Source: an uncultured Blastocatellia bacterium (lineage in GTDB: Bacteria; Acidobacteriota; Blastocatellia; HR10). From it: a stretch of DNA of 60,358 bases. A program made the translations under genes and the position numbers. The stretch lies in the NCBI GenBank assembly GCA_937934295.1, contig CALHAI010000016.1, positions 1 to 60,358 of the forward strand. The letters are read 5' to 3'. The notes beneath the pieces are model-generated. The model was not told where the DNA came from, did not search any database, and saw nothing but the letters and a program-made list of their open reading frames with translations. Positions 1 through 18,681 of the stretch are shown in pieces (the first letter of the stretch is position 1; each line of letters opens with the position of its first letter).

Positions 1-141
1 GAGATGGTGATGCCGGGGGACAATGTGAATCTGGAGGTGGAGCTGATCACCCCCATCGCCCTGGAGAAGGGGCTGCGCTTCGCCATCCGAGAAGGAGGCC
101 GAACCGTCGGCGCCGGCACCATCACCGAAATCCTGGAGTGA
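1..141 (+). CDS. tuf: Elongation factor Tu, C-terminal end (partial)
   Basis: The window opens inside this gene; the last 46 codons are present. They read as the C-terminal beta barrel of EF-Tu, with the family segment [19 protein letters not shown] followed by [18 protein letters not shown] and a stop four bases before rpmG. EF-Tu carries aminoacyl-tRNA to the ribosome as a GTP complex. Its position ahead of rpmG, tRNA-Trp, secE and nusG is the usual bacterial arrangement, which supports the identification. The GTPase domain lies outside the window, so nothing can be said about it. Confidence 0.97.
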   Translation, partial: EMVMPGDNVNLEVELITPIALEKGLRFAIREGGRTVGAGTITEILE

Positions 142-145
142 AGGC

Positions 146-298
146 ATGCCGCGCGAGATCGTCATCTTGCAGTGTTCTGAGTGCAAGTCGAGGAATTACT
201 CGACGACCAAGAACAAGAAGAAGACGACCAAGCGGCTGGAGTTTCGGAAATTCTGTCGCGTGTGCCGACGGCACACGCTCCATCGGGAGACGAAATGA
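146..298 (+). CDS. rpmG: 50S ribosomal protein L33
   Basis: Fifty residues, beginning [20 protein letters not shown]. Two CxxC pairs (C10/C13 and C38/C41) make this the zinc-binding form of L33, and the C-terminal HTLHRETK is typical of the family. It lies four bases after the tuf stop and seven bases before tRNA-Trp, so the three are very probably cotranscribed. The Cys-containing form implies zinc-dependent folding; zinc-free paralogues exist in some bacteria but none is seen here. Confidence 0.96.
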   Translation: MPREIVILQCSECKSRNYSTTKNKKKTTKRLEFRKFCRVCRRHTLHRETK

Positions 299-304
299 TG
301 CGGC

Positions 305-380
305 AGGGGTATGGTGTCAGCGGATAGCACGGCGGTCTCCAAAACCGCAAGGGCAGGTTCGAATCCTGCTACCCCTGCCA
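305..380 (+). tRNA. trpT: tRNA-Trp (anticodon CCA)
   Basis: A 76-base cloverleaf. The acceptor strands AGGGGTA (305-311) and TACCCCT (370-376) pair perfectly, followed by discriminator G377 and a genome-encoded CCA. The anticodon loop CTCCAAA gives CCA, which reads UGG. The T arm has the standard GGTTCGAATCC. It sits between rpmG and secE, so it is probably released by processing of the operon transcript; the same placement is common in bacteria. Confidence 0.97.
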
Positions 381-399
381 CACCCATTCTCGGTGGCGT

Positions 400-717
400 A
401 TGGCGAAGGTCGCTGAAGGGATAGAGAAGAAGCCGCTCGCGGCGGAGCCGAACTGGATCGTACGAGGGGGGCAGTGGATTCTTGGGTTGCCGGTTCGCGC
501 GAGCTCTTGGGTGGTGGCGAAGGCGCGCGCGGCGCGGCAGTTCTACGAGGACGTGAAGCTGGAGTTGCAGAAAGTCTCCTGGCCGACGTGGAAAGAGGTC
601 TATGCCCAGACGGTTGTCGTCCTGATCGTCGTGTTCTTCTTCGGTTTCTTCCTCTACGGCACGAACTGGGTGTTGGGCTATTTGGTCAATAAACTCTTCG
701 AGTACGCCGCACGATAA
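400..717 (+). CDS. secE: Preprotein translocase subunit SecE
   Basis: SecE is the small essential clamp of the SecYEG channel in the cytoplasmic membrane. The 105-residue product is slightly longer than the minimal one-helix forms. Its amphipathic segment FYEDVKLELQKVSWPTWKEV at about residues 48-67 is the family signature, and one transmembrane helix follows (about 70-95, TVVVLIVVFFFGFFLYG). The N-terminal 45 residues are variable and partly basic. The nusG start follows three bases after the stop, the usual secE-nusG coupling. Confidence 0.96.
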   Translation: MAKVAEGIEKKPLAAEPNWIVRGGQWILGLPVRASSWVVAKARAARQFYEDVKLELQKVSWPTWKEVYAQTVVVLIVVFFFGFFLYGTNWVLGYLVNKLFEYAAR

Positions 718-720
718 GCG

Positions 721-1284
721 ATGCCGAAGCGGTGGTTCATCATCCATACGTATTCCGGACATGAGCATAAGGTATGCGAGAGTCTGAAGAATCGCGTTCG
801 GGCCTTCGGCATGGAGAAGGAGATCACCGATGTGCTTGTGCCGACGGAGAAGGTCGTGGAGCTGCGGGGCGGGCGTCGCATCGAGTCGGAGAAGATGATC
901 TTCCCCGGGTATGTGCTCGTGCAGATTGAGACCAACGAGCGCGGGGAGATCTCCGAGAAGGCGTGGCAAGTGGTGCGGTACACGCCGAAGGTCACGGGAT
1001 TCGTCGGCGGGCAGCATCCGACGCCGCTGACGGAGGAGGAGGTCGAGGAGATCATCCATCATGTCTCGCTCACGGCGGATAAGCCGAAGCCCAAGCACAT
1101 GTTTGTGCCGGGCGAGATGGTCAAGATCATGGACGGCCCGTTCACGGGATTCATGGGGAAGGTGGACGAGGTGAATCCGGATAAGAACACGCTGAAGGTG
1201 ATGGTGACGATCTTCGGGCGCTCGACGCCGGTCGAGCTGAATTTCCTACAGGTGGAGAAGGTGACCTTCGCGGAAGAGGAATGA
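721..1284 (+). CDS. nusG: Transcription termination/antitermination factor NusG
   Basis: A 187-residue NusG of normal size. The NGN domain starts at [20 protein letters not shown] (residues 3-22). It continues with the [12 protein letters not shown] strand, and the C-terminal KOW domain contains [18 protein letters not shown]. NusG binds the RNA polymerase clamp and links it to Rho or to the ribosome. The stop lies one base before the rplK start, so translation of the two is probably coupled. Confidence 0.97.
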   Translation: MPKRWFIIHTYSGHEHKVCESLKNRVRAFGMEKEITDVLVPTEKVVELRGGRRIESEKMIFPGYVLVQIETNERGEISEKAWQVVRYTPKVTGFVGGQHPTPLTEEEVEEIIHHVSLTADKPKPKHMFVPGEMVKIMDGPFTGFMGKVDEVNPDKNTLKVMVTIFGRSTPVELNFLQVEKVTFAEEE

Positions 1285-1285
1285 T

Positions 1286-1714
1286 ATGGCGAAAAAGGTC
1301 GTCGCACAGGTGAAGTTGCAGATTCCGGCGGGGCGAGCGACGCCGGCCCCGCCGGTGGGGACGTCGCTCGGGCCGCATGGGATCAACCTCATGGAATTCT
1401 GCAAGCAGTTCAACGCCCGGACGGCGAATATGGGCGACGTGAACATCCCGGTGGTGGTGACGGTCTATTCGGATCGGTCGTTCACGTTCGTGACCAAGAC
1501 GCCGCCGGCGGCGGATCTGTTGAAGAAGGCGGCGGGGATCGAGAAGGGGTCGTCGCAGCCGAATCGGCAGAAGGTCGGCCGCGTGACGATGAAGCAGATC
1601 GAGGAGATCGCGCGGACGAAGCTCTCGGATTTGAACGCGACGTCGCTGGAGGCGGCGATTCGCATCATCATGGGGACGGCGCGGAACATGGGGTTGGAGA
1701 TCGTGGAGTCGTAG
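1286..1714 (+). CDS. rplK: 50S ribosomal protein L11
   Basis: The 142-residue product matches the full length of L11. The N-terminal domain shows [20 protein letters not shown] and [15 protein letters not shown], and the C-terminal RNA-binding domain has the usual [19 protein letters not shown]11 forms the GTPase-associated centre on 23S rRNA. It is the first gene of the rplKAJL group and follows nusG by one base. Confidence 0.97.
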   Translation: MAKKVVAQVKLQIPAGRATPAPPVGTSLGPHGINLMEFCKQFNARTANMGDVNIPVVVTVYSDRSFTFVTKTPPAADLLKKAAGIEKGSSQPNRQKVGRVTMKQIEEIARTKLSDLNATSLEAAIRIIMGTARNMGLEIVES

Positions 1715-1724
1715 GGAGGAGATG

Positions 1725-2411
1725 ATGGGGGGGAAGAAGTACGCGGCGGCACTAGCGCAGGTGGATCGCGCGCGAGCGTATGGTCTGGAGGAGGCGATCG
1801 AGTTGATCAAGCGGATCGCCTTCGCGCGCTTCGATGAGACGGTTGAGGTGGCCATTCAGCTCAATGTGGATCCGCGGAAGGCCGACCAGATGGTGCGCGG
1901 GACGGTCGTCCTGCCGCACGGTTTGGGAAAGAGCAAGCGCGTGGCTGTGATCGCTTCCGGGGAGAAGATGAGGGAGGCGGAAGAGGCGGGAGCGGATCTC
2001 GTCGGCGGGGAGGATTTGGTGGCGCGGATCAAGGAGGGATGGCTGGAATTCGATGCCTTGATCGCGACGCCGGACATGATGCGGTTGGTCGGGCCGCTGG
2101 GCAAGATCCTGGGTCCGCGTGGCCTGATGCCGAACCCGAAGACGGGGACGGTCACCTTCGACGTGAAGACGGCTGTGCGCGAGGTGAAGGCTGGGCGGAT
2201 CGAATTCCGGGTGGACAAGACGGGTGTCGTGCATGCGCCGATCGGCAAGCTCTCGTTTGAGACGCCTAAGCTCGTCGAGAATGCTCGCGCGCTCATTGAG
2301 GCTGTCGTCGGAGCGCGTCCGGCGTCGGCTAAGGGGAAGTACATTAAGGGGATCGCGGTCTCCTCGACGATGAGTCCGGGCGTGAAGCTCGATGTGAGCG
2401 GATGGCCGTAA
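1725..2411 (+). CDS. rplA: 50S ribosomal protein L1
   Basis: About 228 residues, the normal length for L1. Recognisable segments are [32 protein letters not shown], and the RNA-binding block [19 protein letters not shown]. There are two tandem ATG codons at 1722 and 1725. The GGAGG at 1715-1719 is only two bases from the first and five from the second, so I favour 1725; the difference is one residue. L1 forms the ribosomal stalk that moves deacylated tRNA, and in many bacteria it represses its own operon. Confidence 0.96.
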   Translation: MGGKKYAAALAQVDRARAYGLEEAIELIKRIAFARFDETVEVAIQLNVDPRKADQMVRGTVVLPHGLGKSKRVAVIASGEKMREAEEAGADLVGGEDLVARIKEGWLEFDALIATPDMMRLVGPLGKILGPRGLMPNPKTGTVTFDVKTAVREVKAGRIEFRVDKTGVVHAPIGKLSFETPKLVENARALIEAVVGARPASAKGKYIKGIAVSSTMSPGVKLDVSGWP

Positions 2412-2421
2412 GGGGGGAGCG

Positions 2422-2952
2422 ATGAAGACTCGGCAACAGCGACAGGCGGAGCTGGAGTGGCTCGCGCAGGTGTTTCGGGAGACGCCGACGATCGTCCTGC
2501 TGAGCACGCAGGGGCTGACGGTCACCAAGGATTGGGAGTTGCGGCGAAGGCTGGAGAAGGCGAACGCGCGCTTCCGCGTTGTGAAGAATACGCTGGCGCG
2601 GCTGGCCGCACGGGGGACGCCCGTCGAGCGGCTCAGCGAGTATTTTCGCGGGATGACGGCCATCGCGCTCAGCAAGGAGGATCCGGTGGCTCTCGTTCGC
2701 GCGCTCACGGAGTTCGCCAAGGAGAACGCGCAGGTCCAATTCAAGGCGGCGCTGGTCGAAGGGACGGTGGTCGAAGCGCCGCAGATCCCGGTCATTGCGA
2801 CCTTGCCCTCGCGCGCGGAGCTGATGAGCCAGATCCTGTTCCTCATCCAGGCGCCCACGCGCGCCTTGATGGCGGCGATCACCGGCGTGGCTCGAAATCT
2901 CGTGGTCGTCCTCAGCCAGATTCGGGATCAGAAACAAGAGGCCGGTTCATGA
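2422..2952 (+). CDS. rplJ: 50S ribosomal protein L10
   Basis: The 176-residue product is the L10 anchor for L7/L12 dimers. The N-terminal half has [20 protein letters not shown] and the conserved [12 protein letters not shown]. The C-terminal helix that binds L12 ends in [15 protein letters not shown]. It starts ten bases after rplA behind GGGGGG, so there is no room for the long L10 leader found upstream of rplJ in many bacteria. Autoregulation through such a leader is therefore unlikely here. Confidence 0.96.
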   Translation: MKTRQQRQAELEWLAQVFRETPTIVLLSTQGLTVTKDWELRRRLEKANARFRVVKNTLARLAARGTPVERLSEYFRGMTAIALSKEDPVALVRALTEFAKENAQVQFKAALVEGTVVEAPQIPVIATLPSRAELMSQILFLIQAPTRALMAAITGVARNLVVVLSQIRDQKQEAGS

Positions 2953-2989
2953 CCGGTCATCGCGACATCTCCAGGGAGGGGATACGAAC

Positions 2990-3382
2990 GTGAGTGAGAA
3001 ATTGCAGGCGATCGTCGAACAGATTGCGGGATTGACGTTGTTGGAAGCCGCGGAGTTGGTGAAGCTCATGGAGGAGAAGTTCGGCGTCTCGGCGGCCGCG
3101 GCGACCGTCGTCGCCGGGCCGGCCGTGCCGGGAGCCCCGGCGGCGGCCGCGCCCGCCGTCGAGGAGAAGACGGAGTTCGACGTCATCCTGGCGGCGGTCG
3201 ATCCGGCCAAGAAGATCAACGTCATCAAAGTCGTTCGCGAATTGACCAGTCTCGGGTTGAAGGAAGCAAAGGACCTCGTCGAAGGGGCGCCCAAGCCCAT
3301 TAAGGAAGGCGTCTCGAAGGAAGAGGCCGAGGCCATTAAGAAGAAGCTCGAGGAGGCGGGCGCCAAGGTCGAAGTCAAATGA
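2990..3382 (+). CDS. rplL: 50S ribosomal protein L7/L12
   Basis: A 130-residue L7/L12. The dimerising N domain is residues 1-33, the flexible Ala/Pro/Val hinge about 40-58, and the C-terminal domain [20 protein letters not shown] and [19 protein letters not shown]. The start is GTG at 2990, preceded by AGGGAGGGG; no in-frame ATG fits the conserved N-terminus. A 37-base gap from rplJ may hold a boosted ribosome site, as L12 is needed in four or more copies per ribosome. Confidence 0.96.
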   Translation: MSEKLQAIVEQIAGLTLLEAAELVKLMEEKFGVSAAAATVVAGPAVPGAPAAAAPAVEEKTEFDVILAAVDPAKKINVIKVVRELTSLGLKEAKDLVEGAPKPIKEGVSKEEAEAIKKKLEEAGAKVEVK

Positions 3383-3592
3383 GGTCGCCGAGGGCTATTC
3401 GGACGACCGATGCGCGAATTCCCTTGATCAAGACCCATCCGGAGGAGACGTGGGCGGAGAGGGAATGCGCGCTCACGCGCAGGGCTGGTGCGCGAGCGCC
3501 GTTCTATTGGCGCTTTGTCTGCCGCGCCATGGCGCGGCGAAGGAGTGAAACGAAGCCGATCGTTCTGATCGGCAGGTGAGGAGAAGAGGGCT

Positions 3593-7990
<4,398 letters not shown>

Positions 7991-8026
7991 TCGGAAGCCG
8001 TCGAGCTTCCGGAAAGGAGTGCGCGT

Positions 8027-12334
<4,308 letters not shown>

Positions 12335-12409
12335 TCAGGCGGAAGGGGGCGATCGGCTCCCTTCCGCGCAGAATCTGTGGAGCAGAACGCCTTGTGTGAG
12401 CGAGAGCAG

Positions 12410-12444
12410 GAACCGCCTTCGGATCGTCCGAGGCGGTTCTTTCT
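12410..12444 (+). terminator. Rho-independent terminator after rpoC
   Basis: The stem AACCGCCT/AGGCGGTT with inner CGGA/TCCG and a three-base loop is followed by TTCTTTCTT. A further perfect stem GCGGAAGGG/CCCTTCCGC lies upstream at 12339-12367 without a T tract. Together they should end the long ribosomal/RNA polymerase transcript before ilvE. Confidence 0.8.
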
Positions 12445-12495
12445 TGCGCGGATGTCATTCCGGAGTGCGTGAGAGGACCTATGAAAGGGGATGAT

Positions 12496-13422
12496 ATGCT
12501 GCAACAACTGACGCGATACATCTGGCACAACGGAGAGTTCATCGCGTGGGATGAGGCCAAGGTTCATGTCATGGCGCATGGACTCAACTACGCTTCGGTC
12601 GTCTTCGAGGGGATTCGCTGTTACGCGACCCCGCGCGGTCCGGCGATCTTTCGCTTGCGGGAGCACTTGGAACGCCTGCTGCGCTCCTGCCACATCTACC
12701 GCATGGAAGTCCCCTACACGCTGGAGGATCTCGTGGCGGCGTGCAAGGAGCTGGTGCGGCGCAACGAAGTGTCCGAATGTTATATTCGCCCCCTTGTCTT
12801 TCGCGGCTACGGCGCCTTTGGGGTGAACCCGTTCCCGTGCCCCATTGAGACGTATATCGCTTGCTGGGTGTGGGGGAAGTACCTGGGTGGGAAGGCCTTG
12901 GAGGAAGGCGTGGACGCCTGCGTCTCGACCTGGGCGCGCATCGCGCCGAATACCCTGCCCGCTCTGGCGAAGGTGGCGGCCAATTACATGAACTCGCAGC
13001 TCATCAAGATGGAGGCGATCGTGAATGGTTTCGCTGAGGGGATTGCGTTGGACATCTACGGGAACGTGAGCGAAGGAAGTGGGCAGAACGTCTTCCTTGT
13101 CCTGAACGGGAAGGTGCTCACGCCTTCGCTCAGCTCTTCCATCCTGCCGGGGATCACGCGCGATACGGTGCTTCGAATCTGCCAGATGCTGGGCATTGAG
13201 ACGCAGGAGACGACGATCCCGCGCGAGATGCTCTATATCGCCGATGAGGTCTTCTTCGCGGGGACGGCGGCGGAGATCACGCCCGTGCGCTCGATCGATC
13301 GGATTCGGATCGGCACGGGTCAGCGTGGCCCGATCACCAAGCGGGTGCAGGAGGAGTTCTTCGCCATCGCGATGGGGCGAAAGGAAGCGCCGGGCGACTG
13401 GCTGACCTATGTGGAGGAGTGA
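12496..13422 (+). CDS. ilvE: Branched-chain amino acid aminotransferase
   Basis: A fold-type IV PLP aminotransferase of 308 residues, the usual IlvE length. It transfers the amino group between glutamate and the 2-oxo acids of Leu, Ile and Val. Seen in the sequence: WHNGEFIAWDEAKVHVMAHG at the N-terminus, the PLP lysine in ALAKVAANYMNSQL, and NVSEGSGQNVFLV. I chose the ATG at 12496 because AAAGGGG lies six bases before it; an in-frame ATG at 12481 would add five residues. A short-chain dehydrogenase begins three bases after the stop, so the two are likely cotranscribed. Confidence 0.94.
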   Translation: MLQQLTRYIWHNGEFIAWDEAKVHVMAHGLNYASVVFEGIRCYATPRGPAIFRLREHLERLLRSCHIYRMEVPYTLEDLVAACKELVRRNEVSECYIRPLVFRGYGAFGVNPFPCPIETYIACWVWGKYLGGKALEEGVDACVSTWARIAPNTLPALAKVAANYMNSQLIKMEAIVNGFAEGIALDIYGNVSEGSGQNVFLVLNGKVLTPSLSSSILPGITRDTVLRICQMLGIETQETTIPREMLYIADEVFFAGTAAEITPVRSIDRIRIGTGQRGPITKRVQEEFFAIAMGRKEAPGDWLTYVEE

Positions 13423-13425
13423 GAC

Positions 13426-14247
13426 ATGGATCTCGGATTAGCGGATAAGGTGGCGCTCGTCACGGGAGGATCCGGGGGAATCGGACGCGCGATCGTGCGC
13501 CTTCTCGCCGCCGAGGGCGCGCATGTCATCATCCACTATCACACGGGGCGAGATCGAGCCGAAGCGCTCCGCCGAGAATTGCCGCGCGAGAGCCTCGTGC
13601 TCGGAGCTGATCTCACGCAGGAGGACGAGGTCCGACAGCTCTTCGCCGATGCCGTGCGTTGGCGCGGTCGGCTCGATCTCCTGATCGCGAACGCGGGGGC
13701 CTCGCCGCATGAAGGGATCGCGATCAAGGACCTGACGACCGAGCAGTGGGATTTCGAGTTTCGGGTGAATGCTCGTTCGGTCTTCTACTGCGTGCGAGAG
13801 TTCCTTCCCATTGTGGAACGGCAACGGAGCGGACGCATCGTCATCATCTCCTCGACGGCGGCGAAATTCGGCGAAGCGTATAACGCTGCGTACGCGGCGG
13901 CCAAGTCGGCTCTGCACGCCTTCATGCTCTCGCTGAAGAACGAGATCGTGAAGCTCGCCCCCTATGCGGCCGTGAATATCGTCGGGCCAGGATGGACGCT
14001 CACGGGGATGATGGAGGGGATCGAGCCGAGCCTCGTGAAGCGGTCGTTTCAAACCCGCGCGATCGCATGGGAGGTGCCGCGTCCGGAGGACATCGCGCCG
14101 ATCGTCGTCTTCCTCGGCTCGGAGACGTGCGCCCGCTTCATCTCCGGTCAGGCGATTTTCGTGGATGGCGGCATGGAGGGCCGCGTCATTCATTCGCCGG
14201 AGGAGCTGGCGCCTCTGGATGAGTTCTTCGCGAAACATCTCGCGTGA
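13426..14247 (+). CDS. Short-chain dehydrogenase/reductase
   Basis: The 273-residue product has the classical SDR layout. The Rossmann glycine motif TGGSGGIG is at residues 13-20, IANAGAS stands for the NNAG block, and the catalytic Ser-Tyr-Lys set lies in [21 protein letters not shown]. The C-terminal [13 protein letters not shown] is typical of FabG-like SDRs. The exact substrate cannot be read from sequence. It lies between ilvE and an M20 peptidase with gaps of 3 and 26 bases, so it is part of a three-gene operon. FabG itself would normally sit with other fatty-acid genes, so I do not assign that symbol. Confidence 0.88.
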   Translation: MDLGLADKVALVTGGSGGIGRAIVRLLAAEGAHVIIHYHTGRDRAEALRRELPRESLVLGADLTQEDEVRQLFADAVRWRGRLDLLIANAGASPHEGIAIKDLTTEQWDFEFRVNARSVFYCVREFLPIVERQRSGRIVIISSTAAKFGEAYNAAYAAAKSALHAFMLSLKNEIVKLAPYAAVNIVGPGWTLTGMMEGIEPSLVKRSFQTRAIAWEVPRPEDIAPIVVFLGSETCARFISGQAIFVDGGMEGRVIHSPEELAPLDEFFAKHLA

Positions 14248-14273
14248 AGGGGACGAAACGAGGGGAGGGGATC

Positions 14274-15647
14274 ATGAAGACGACTTCGGCGCTCTTTCGA
14301 GGACTGGACGCGTACATTCGCAGCGTGCGCGAGGAATTTGAGGAGAAGCTCGCGGCGCTCATCGAGATCCCGACCGTGAGCATGGAGCCCGAGCGCAAAA
14401 GCGAGATCGAGCGCGGCGCGCATCTGGCCGCCGAATATCTCCGAGAGCTTGGGGCCACGGTGGAGATCGTGCCCACGCCGGGCCATCCCGTTGTCTTTGG
14501 TCGCTTGATCACTGATCCGAAGAATCCGACGGTGACCCTTTACAATCATCTCGATGTGCAACCCGCCGATCCCGAAGAGTGGCGCACGCCCCCGTTCACC
14601 TTCGTTCGGGAAGATGGGCGGTACTTCGGTCGGGGCACGACCGATGATAAAGGACCGGCGCTGACGGCGCTCTTGGCCGTCCGCTATGCCCTGGAGAACG
14701 GCGTGCCGCTCAACGTCCATTTCATCTGGGAGCTGGAGGAGGAGATCGGGAGTCCGAACTTCGCACGTTTCATGCAAAAGAAGCGGAAGCAGTTGCGCAC
14801 GGATGTCGTTGTCGTCTCCGACACGATTTGGATCGCGCGGAATCGGCCGACGATACCCTATGGGCTGCGGGGACTGCTCGGGCTCACGTTGACGCTCGAG
14901 ACGGGCAAGAAGGATGCCCATTCGGGCGTCACCGGAGGGCCGGCGCGCAATCCCATTGGCGAGCTGTGCCAGCTCATCTGCGAATGCTACGATCCGCGAA
15001 CCGGGCGCGTGAAGATCCCGGGATTTTACGACGACGTGCGGAAGGTGACGCGCCGGGAGTTAGAGAATTACCTCGCCTCCGGCTTCGATGTGCGACGGTT
15101 CATGCGCGTGCACGAGTTCACGTCTCTGCGCACGACCGATCCCGTGCGCGTGGTGCGAGGGATCATGGCGGAGCCGACCTTCGAAGTGCACGGCATCGTC
15201 GGGGGATATCGTGGGCCCGGCATTAAGACGATCATCCCGCCACGCGCCGAGGCGAAGGTCAGCATGCGCTTGGTGCCGGATCAAGATGTGGAGAAGATCT
15301 TTCGCCTCGTCAGCGAGTTCATCCGTTCGAAGAACCCGGATGTCGTGATCCAGCGAGCGGGGACCTTGCGTCCATATCTTGGGCCGTTCACCGGCCCTTA
15401 TGCCGATGCCGCCCGTCGCGCCATGAAGTTCGCCTTCGGCAAAGAACCGGCCTTCACGCGCGAAGGGGGCTCGATCGGCGCCGTCGTGATCATGGAGGAA
15501 TATCTGCGCGCGCCGATCATCTTCCTGGGATTGAGCCTGCCGGAGCACGGCTATCACGCGCCGAACGAGAACTACGATTGGCCGCAAACGGCGGGCGGGA
15601 TCAAGATGTTCGTCCACTACTTCGCCGACCTCTCGCAGCGCCCTTGA
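14274..15647 (+). CDS. M20 family metallo-dipeptidase
   Basis: A 457-residue M20 peptidase of the carnosinase/dipeptidase branch. Metal and catalytic segments visible are [14 protein letters not shown] (metal His and catalytic Asp), [17 protein letters not shown] (bridging Asp) and [12 protein letters not shown] (catalytic and metal Glu). The lid-domain segment [15 protein letters not shown] follows, then the C-terminal [16 protein letters not shown] with the last metal His. The ATG at 14274 is preceded by AGGGGAGGGG, so I reject the longer reading from GTG 14244. No signal peptide is seen; it should act in the cytoplasm on short peptides. Confidence 0.9.
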   Translation: MKTTSALFRGLDAYIRSVREEFEEKLAALIEIPTVSMEPERKSEIERGAHLAAEYLRELGATVEIVPTPGHPVVFGRLITDPKNPTVTLYNHLDVQPADPEEWRTPPFTFVREDGRYFGRGTTDDKGPALTALLAVRYALENGVPLNVHFIWELEEEIGSPNFARFMQKKRKQLRTDVVVVSDTIWIARNRPTIPYGLRGLLGLTLTLETGKKDAHSGVTGGPARNPIGELCQLICECYDPRTGRVKIPGFYDDVRKVTRRELENYLASGFDVRRFMRVHEFTSLRTTDPVRVVRGIMAEPTFEVHGIVGGYRGPGIKTIIPPRAEAKVSMRLVPDQDVEKIFRLVSEFIRSKNPDVVIQRAGTLRPYLGPFTGPYADAARRAMKFAFGKEPAFTREGGSIGAVVIMEEYLRAPIIFLGLSLPEHGYHAPNENYDWPQTAGGIKMFVHYFADLSQRP

Positions 15648-15675
15648 GGCCGATGTCCCAGCCTTGAGGGGGAGG

Positions 15676-16566
15676 CTAACGCAACAGCTCTTCCAGAGCC
15701 GCCGCGCCGCTGACGACCTCGATGATCTGTTTGGTGATCGTCGCCTGTCGGACGCGATTCATCTGCAGCGTGAGCGAGGCGATCATCTCCTCGGCGTTCT
15801 TGGTCGCCGCATCCATGGCCATCATGCGCGCGCCGTGCTCGGAGGCCGTCGCTTCGAGCAGCACGCGATAGACGTGCGCTTCCACGTATCGGGGGAGCAG
15901 GCTGTTGAAGATCTCGGCCGGAGGTTGCTCGTACAGGTAATCGATGAAGACCTCGCGCGGTTTCCGCTCGCCCTCGGGCGGTTGTTGGGTGATGGGGAGC
16001 AGTTGCTCGATGACGATCTGCTGCCGAGCGGCCGATTTGAATTCCGTGTAGAGGAGCACGACTTTGTCGATCCGGAGTTCTGAGGCGAGGAAATCGGCGA
16101 TGAGCGCCTCGGCGATCTGTCGGGCGATGGGCAGTTCGACCTGTCGGGCCGTGACGCCCGTGTATTCGGCGCGAATGGGGACACCGTGCCGGCGGAAGAA
16201 ATCGCGTCCTTTACGCCCGATGCAGACCAATTCGATCCGCGCGCTCGGATGGCGCTCGAGGAAGGCCTGTGCGGCGCGAATGAGAGTGGTGTTGTACGCG
16301 CCGCAGAGCCCTTTATCGGCTGTGATGAGGACCAGCAGGATGTGATCCTCGCCGCGCGGCTCCAGAAGCGGATGCCGGTACTGCTCGGCGCGTTCGGCTA
16401 GGCCCTGCAGCACGGCGGCCATGCGTTGGACATACGGGCGGGCGGCGACCACGCGCTCCTGCGCGCGGCGCAATTTGGCCGCTGAGACCATCTTCATCGC
16501 GCGCGTCACTTGCTGCATGTTGCGCACGGCGCGCACGCGCCGCCGCAGGTCCTGCAGGCTCGCCAT
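15676..16566 (-). CDS. atpG: ATP synthase gamma subunit
   Basis: The central shaft of F1. The N-terminal helix RRRVRAVRNMQQVTRAMKMV and the segment LITADKGLCGAYNTTLIRAA are family signatures; the C-terminal helix with TLQMNRVRQATITKQIIEVV completes the coiled coil. The 296-residue length is normal. I start at the ATG at 16566, preceded by GGAGGGGGA, not at the upstream codon. It is the last gene of the atpF'-F-H-A-G run; no atpD or atpC follows, and the M20 gene converges 28 bases away. Confidence 0.95.
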   Translation of the reverse strand: MASLQDLRRRVRAVRNMQQVTRAMKMVSAAKLRRAQERVVAARPYVQRMAAVLQGLAERAEQYRHPLLEPRGEDHILLVLITADKGLCGAYNTTLIRAAQAFLERHPSARIELVCIGRKGRDFFRRHGVPIRAEYTGVTARQVELPIARQIAEALIADFLASELRIDKVVLLYTEFKSAARQQIVIEQLLPITQQPPEGERKPREVFIDYLYEQPPAEIFNSLLPRYVEAHVYRVLLEATASEHGARMMAMDAATKNAEEMIASLTLQMNRVRQATITKQIIEVVSGAAALEELLR

Positions 16567-16576
16567 CTCCCCCTCC

Positions 16577-18115
16577 TCACGCCATCCGCACCGCGACGGC
16601 ATGGGCCGCCACGAACCGCTCCTTGAACTCGCTCACCGTCTCCCGTAACTCGGTGAGGATCTCGTCATCGAGCGCCTTTCGCGTGCGGATCTTCTCCAAG
16701 AGCCTGGCGCGGCTGTTCTCGACAAATTGTAGGAGCTCTTCCTCAAAAGGTCGCACCAGCTCGTCAGGGAGATCGTCCAGATACCCATTCGTCCCCGCCC
16801 AGATGGAGACGATCTGCTTCTCGACGTCCATCGGCTTGTATTGATCTTGCTTGAGCAACTCGGTCAGCTTGCGTCCGCGATTGAGCTGCTGCAGCGTCAC
16901 CTTGTCCAGATCCGATCCGAACTGAGCGAAAGCGGCCAACTCGCGATATTGTGCCAGCTCCAAGCGCAACGTCCCGGCCACTTGCTTCATCGCCTTGATC
17001 TGTGCCGATCCGCCGACGCGGGAGACCGAGATGCCCACATTGATCGCCGGTCGAATCCCGGCGTGGAAGAGGTCCGTCTCCAAATAAATCTGCCCGTCCG
17101 TGATCGAGATGACGTTCGTCGGAATATAGGCCGAGACGTCGCCCAGCTGCGTCTCGATGATTGGCAAGGCCGTGAGCGAGCCGCCGCCGAATTCGTCACT
17201 GTATTTCGCCGCCCGTTCGAGCAGCCGCGAATGGAGGTAGAAGACATCGCCCGGATAGGCTTCGCGTCCGGGAGGACGCCGCAGCAAGAGGCTGATCTCA
17301 CGATAGGCCGCCGCATGCTTGGAGAGGTCGTCGTAGACGACCAGCGCATGTTGCCCGCGATCCCGGAAGTATTCGCCCATGGCGCATCCGGCATACGGAG
17401 CCAGATACTGCATGGCCGCCGGATCGGAGGCGGCCGCCGAGACGACGATCGTGTACTCCATCGCACCGGAATCGTGGAGCGTCTTGACGACCTGCGCGAT
17501 TGTGGACTTCTTCTGCCCGATGGCGACGTAGATGCAGACGACGTCCTTGCCCTTCTGGTTGATGATCGTATCCAGGGCGATGGCCGTCTTCCCCGTCTGC
17601 CGGTCCCCGATGATCAACTCGCGCTGGCCGCGCCCGATCGGGATCATGGCGTCAATCGCCTTGATGCCCGTCTGCAGCGGCTCCTTCACCGGTTGCCGAT
17701 CCACAACGCCTGGGGCCAAGCGCTCGATCGGATTGTACGTGTCCGTGATGATCGGCCCGCGTCCGTCAAGGGGGCGCCCCAGCGGATCCACGACGCGCCC
17801 GATGAGCGCTTCGCCGACGGGCACCGACATGATCCGACGCGTCCGCCGCACCTCGTCTCCCTCTTTGACCAGGTGGTACTCGCCGAAGAGGACGGCTCCG
17901 ACCTTATCCTCCTCCAGATTGAGGGCCAATCCATAGACGTCATGCGGCAAGGCCAGCAGTTCACCGGCCATCACCTTCTCGATGCCGTAGATCTCGGCGA
18001 TCCCATCGCCCGCTTTGATGACCGTCCCCACCTCTTCAAGCGAGACGCGCGTCTCAAAGCCTTCGATCTGTTGGCGAATGATGTCAACGATCTCATCCGC
18101 TCTCAACTTCTCCAT
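16577..18115 (-). CDS. atpA: ATP synthase alpha subunit
   Basis: The 512-residue alpha subunit has the Walker [12 protein letters not shown] at about residues 169-179, the alpha signature with [14 protein letters not shown], and the arginine-finger segment. The N-terminal crown begins [18 protein letters not shown]. It forms the non-catalytic sites of the alpha3-beta3 hexamer. GGAGGGAAGG precedes the ATG. The partner beta subunit gene is not in this window. Confidence 0.97.
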   Translation of the reverse strand: MEKLRADEIVDIIRQQIEGFETRVSLEEVGTVIKAGDGIAEIYGIEKVMAGELLALPHDVYGLALNLEEDKVGAVLFGEYHLVKEGDEVRRTRRIMSVPVGEALIGRVVDPLGRPLDGRGPIITDTYNPIERLAPGVVDRQPVKEPLQTGIKAIDAMIPIGRGQRELIIGDRQTGKTAIALDTIINQKGKDVVCIYVAIGQKKSTIAQVVKTLHDSGAMEYTIVVSAAASDPAAMQYLAPYAGCAMGEYFRDRGQHALVVYDDLSKHAAAYREISLLLRRPPGREAYPGDVFYLHSRLLERAAKYSDEFGGGSLTALPIIETQLGDVSAYIPTNVISITDGQIYLETDLFHAGIRPAINVGISVSRVGGSAQIKAMKQVAGTLRLELAQYRELAAFAQFGSDLDKVTLQQLNRGRKLTELLKQDQYKPMDVEKQIVSIWAGTNGYLDDLPDELVRPFEEELLQFVENSRARLLEKIRTRKALDDEILTELRETVSEFKERFVAAHAVAVRMA

Positions 18116-18141
18116 CGCCTTCCCTCCTCACTAAGCGGCAG

Positions 18142-18681
18142 TCACAGCAAGAGCTGGCGCCGCAGGGTCTGTAGGCGAGCATCCAACGATCCATCGTAGA
18201 CTTCGCTGTCCAGGCGGGCTTGGATGCCTCCGAGTAATCGCTCGTCCACGACTTCCCGCATGCGGACGATCTTCCCGGTCAATCGCTCCAGTTGCCGATG
18301 CAAATCCCGGCGCTCCGCTTCCCGAAGCGGTCGCGCCGCGCAGACCTCGACATTGATGATGCCCAATCGGCGATCCACCTCTTCGGCGAAGGCGCGCGCG
18401 ATCACCTCCAGATGCGGCAGCCGGTAGTTCTTCAAGAGCAAGTGCAGGAACATCGCCGTCGTGCGCCCGACGTTTGCTCGCTCGATCAGGGTTTGCAGCA
18501 CGCGCTCTTTCTGCGCGCGGGGGATGATCGGATTAGCGAAGACGTCACTGAGCCACGGCGTCTCGCGAAACACGTCAGCAAGGGCGTGGAGTTCGTTCCG
18601 CACCGCTTCGTGCTCCTGGCGCGGGAACGTGTACTCAGCCAGCGCGCGCGCATATCGGCGCGCGATGCGGAGGGAGATCAT
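18142..18681 (-). CDS. atpH: ATP synthase delta subunit
   Basis: A 179-residue delta (OSCP-like) subunit joining the b stalk to F1. The start IARRYARALAEY and the C-terminal RMREVVDERLLGGIQARLDSEVYDGSLDARL are family-typical. Its ATG overlaps the atpF stop by four bases (ATGA at 18678-18681), showing tight coupling with the b subunit. Confidence 0.94.
   Translation of the reverse strand: MISLRIARRYARALAEYTFPRQEHEAVRNELHALADVFRETPWLSDVFANPIIPRAQKERVLQTLIERANVGRTTAMFLHLLLKNYRLPHLEVIARAFAEEVDRRLGIINVEVCAARPLREAERRDLHRQLERLTGKIVRMREVVDERLLGGIQARLDSEVYDGSLDARLQTLRRQLLL

Noticed and set aside
2412..2421. L10 leader element before rplJ
   Set aside because: Only ten bases separate rplA and rplJ, so there is no space for it.
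3379..3579. 66-residue frame between rplL and rpoB
   Set aside because: Overlaps the rplL stop, no ribosome site, no homology in view; the region has small hairpins instead.
16841..18199. Long plus-strand frame opposite atpA
   Set aside because: Shadow of atpA; composition not protein-like.
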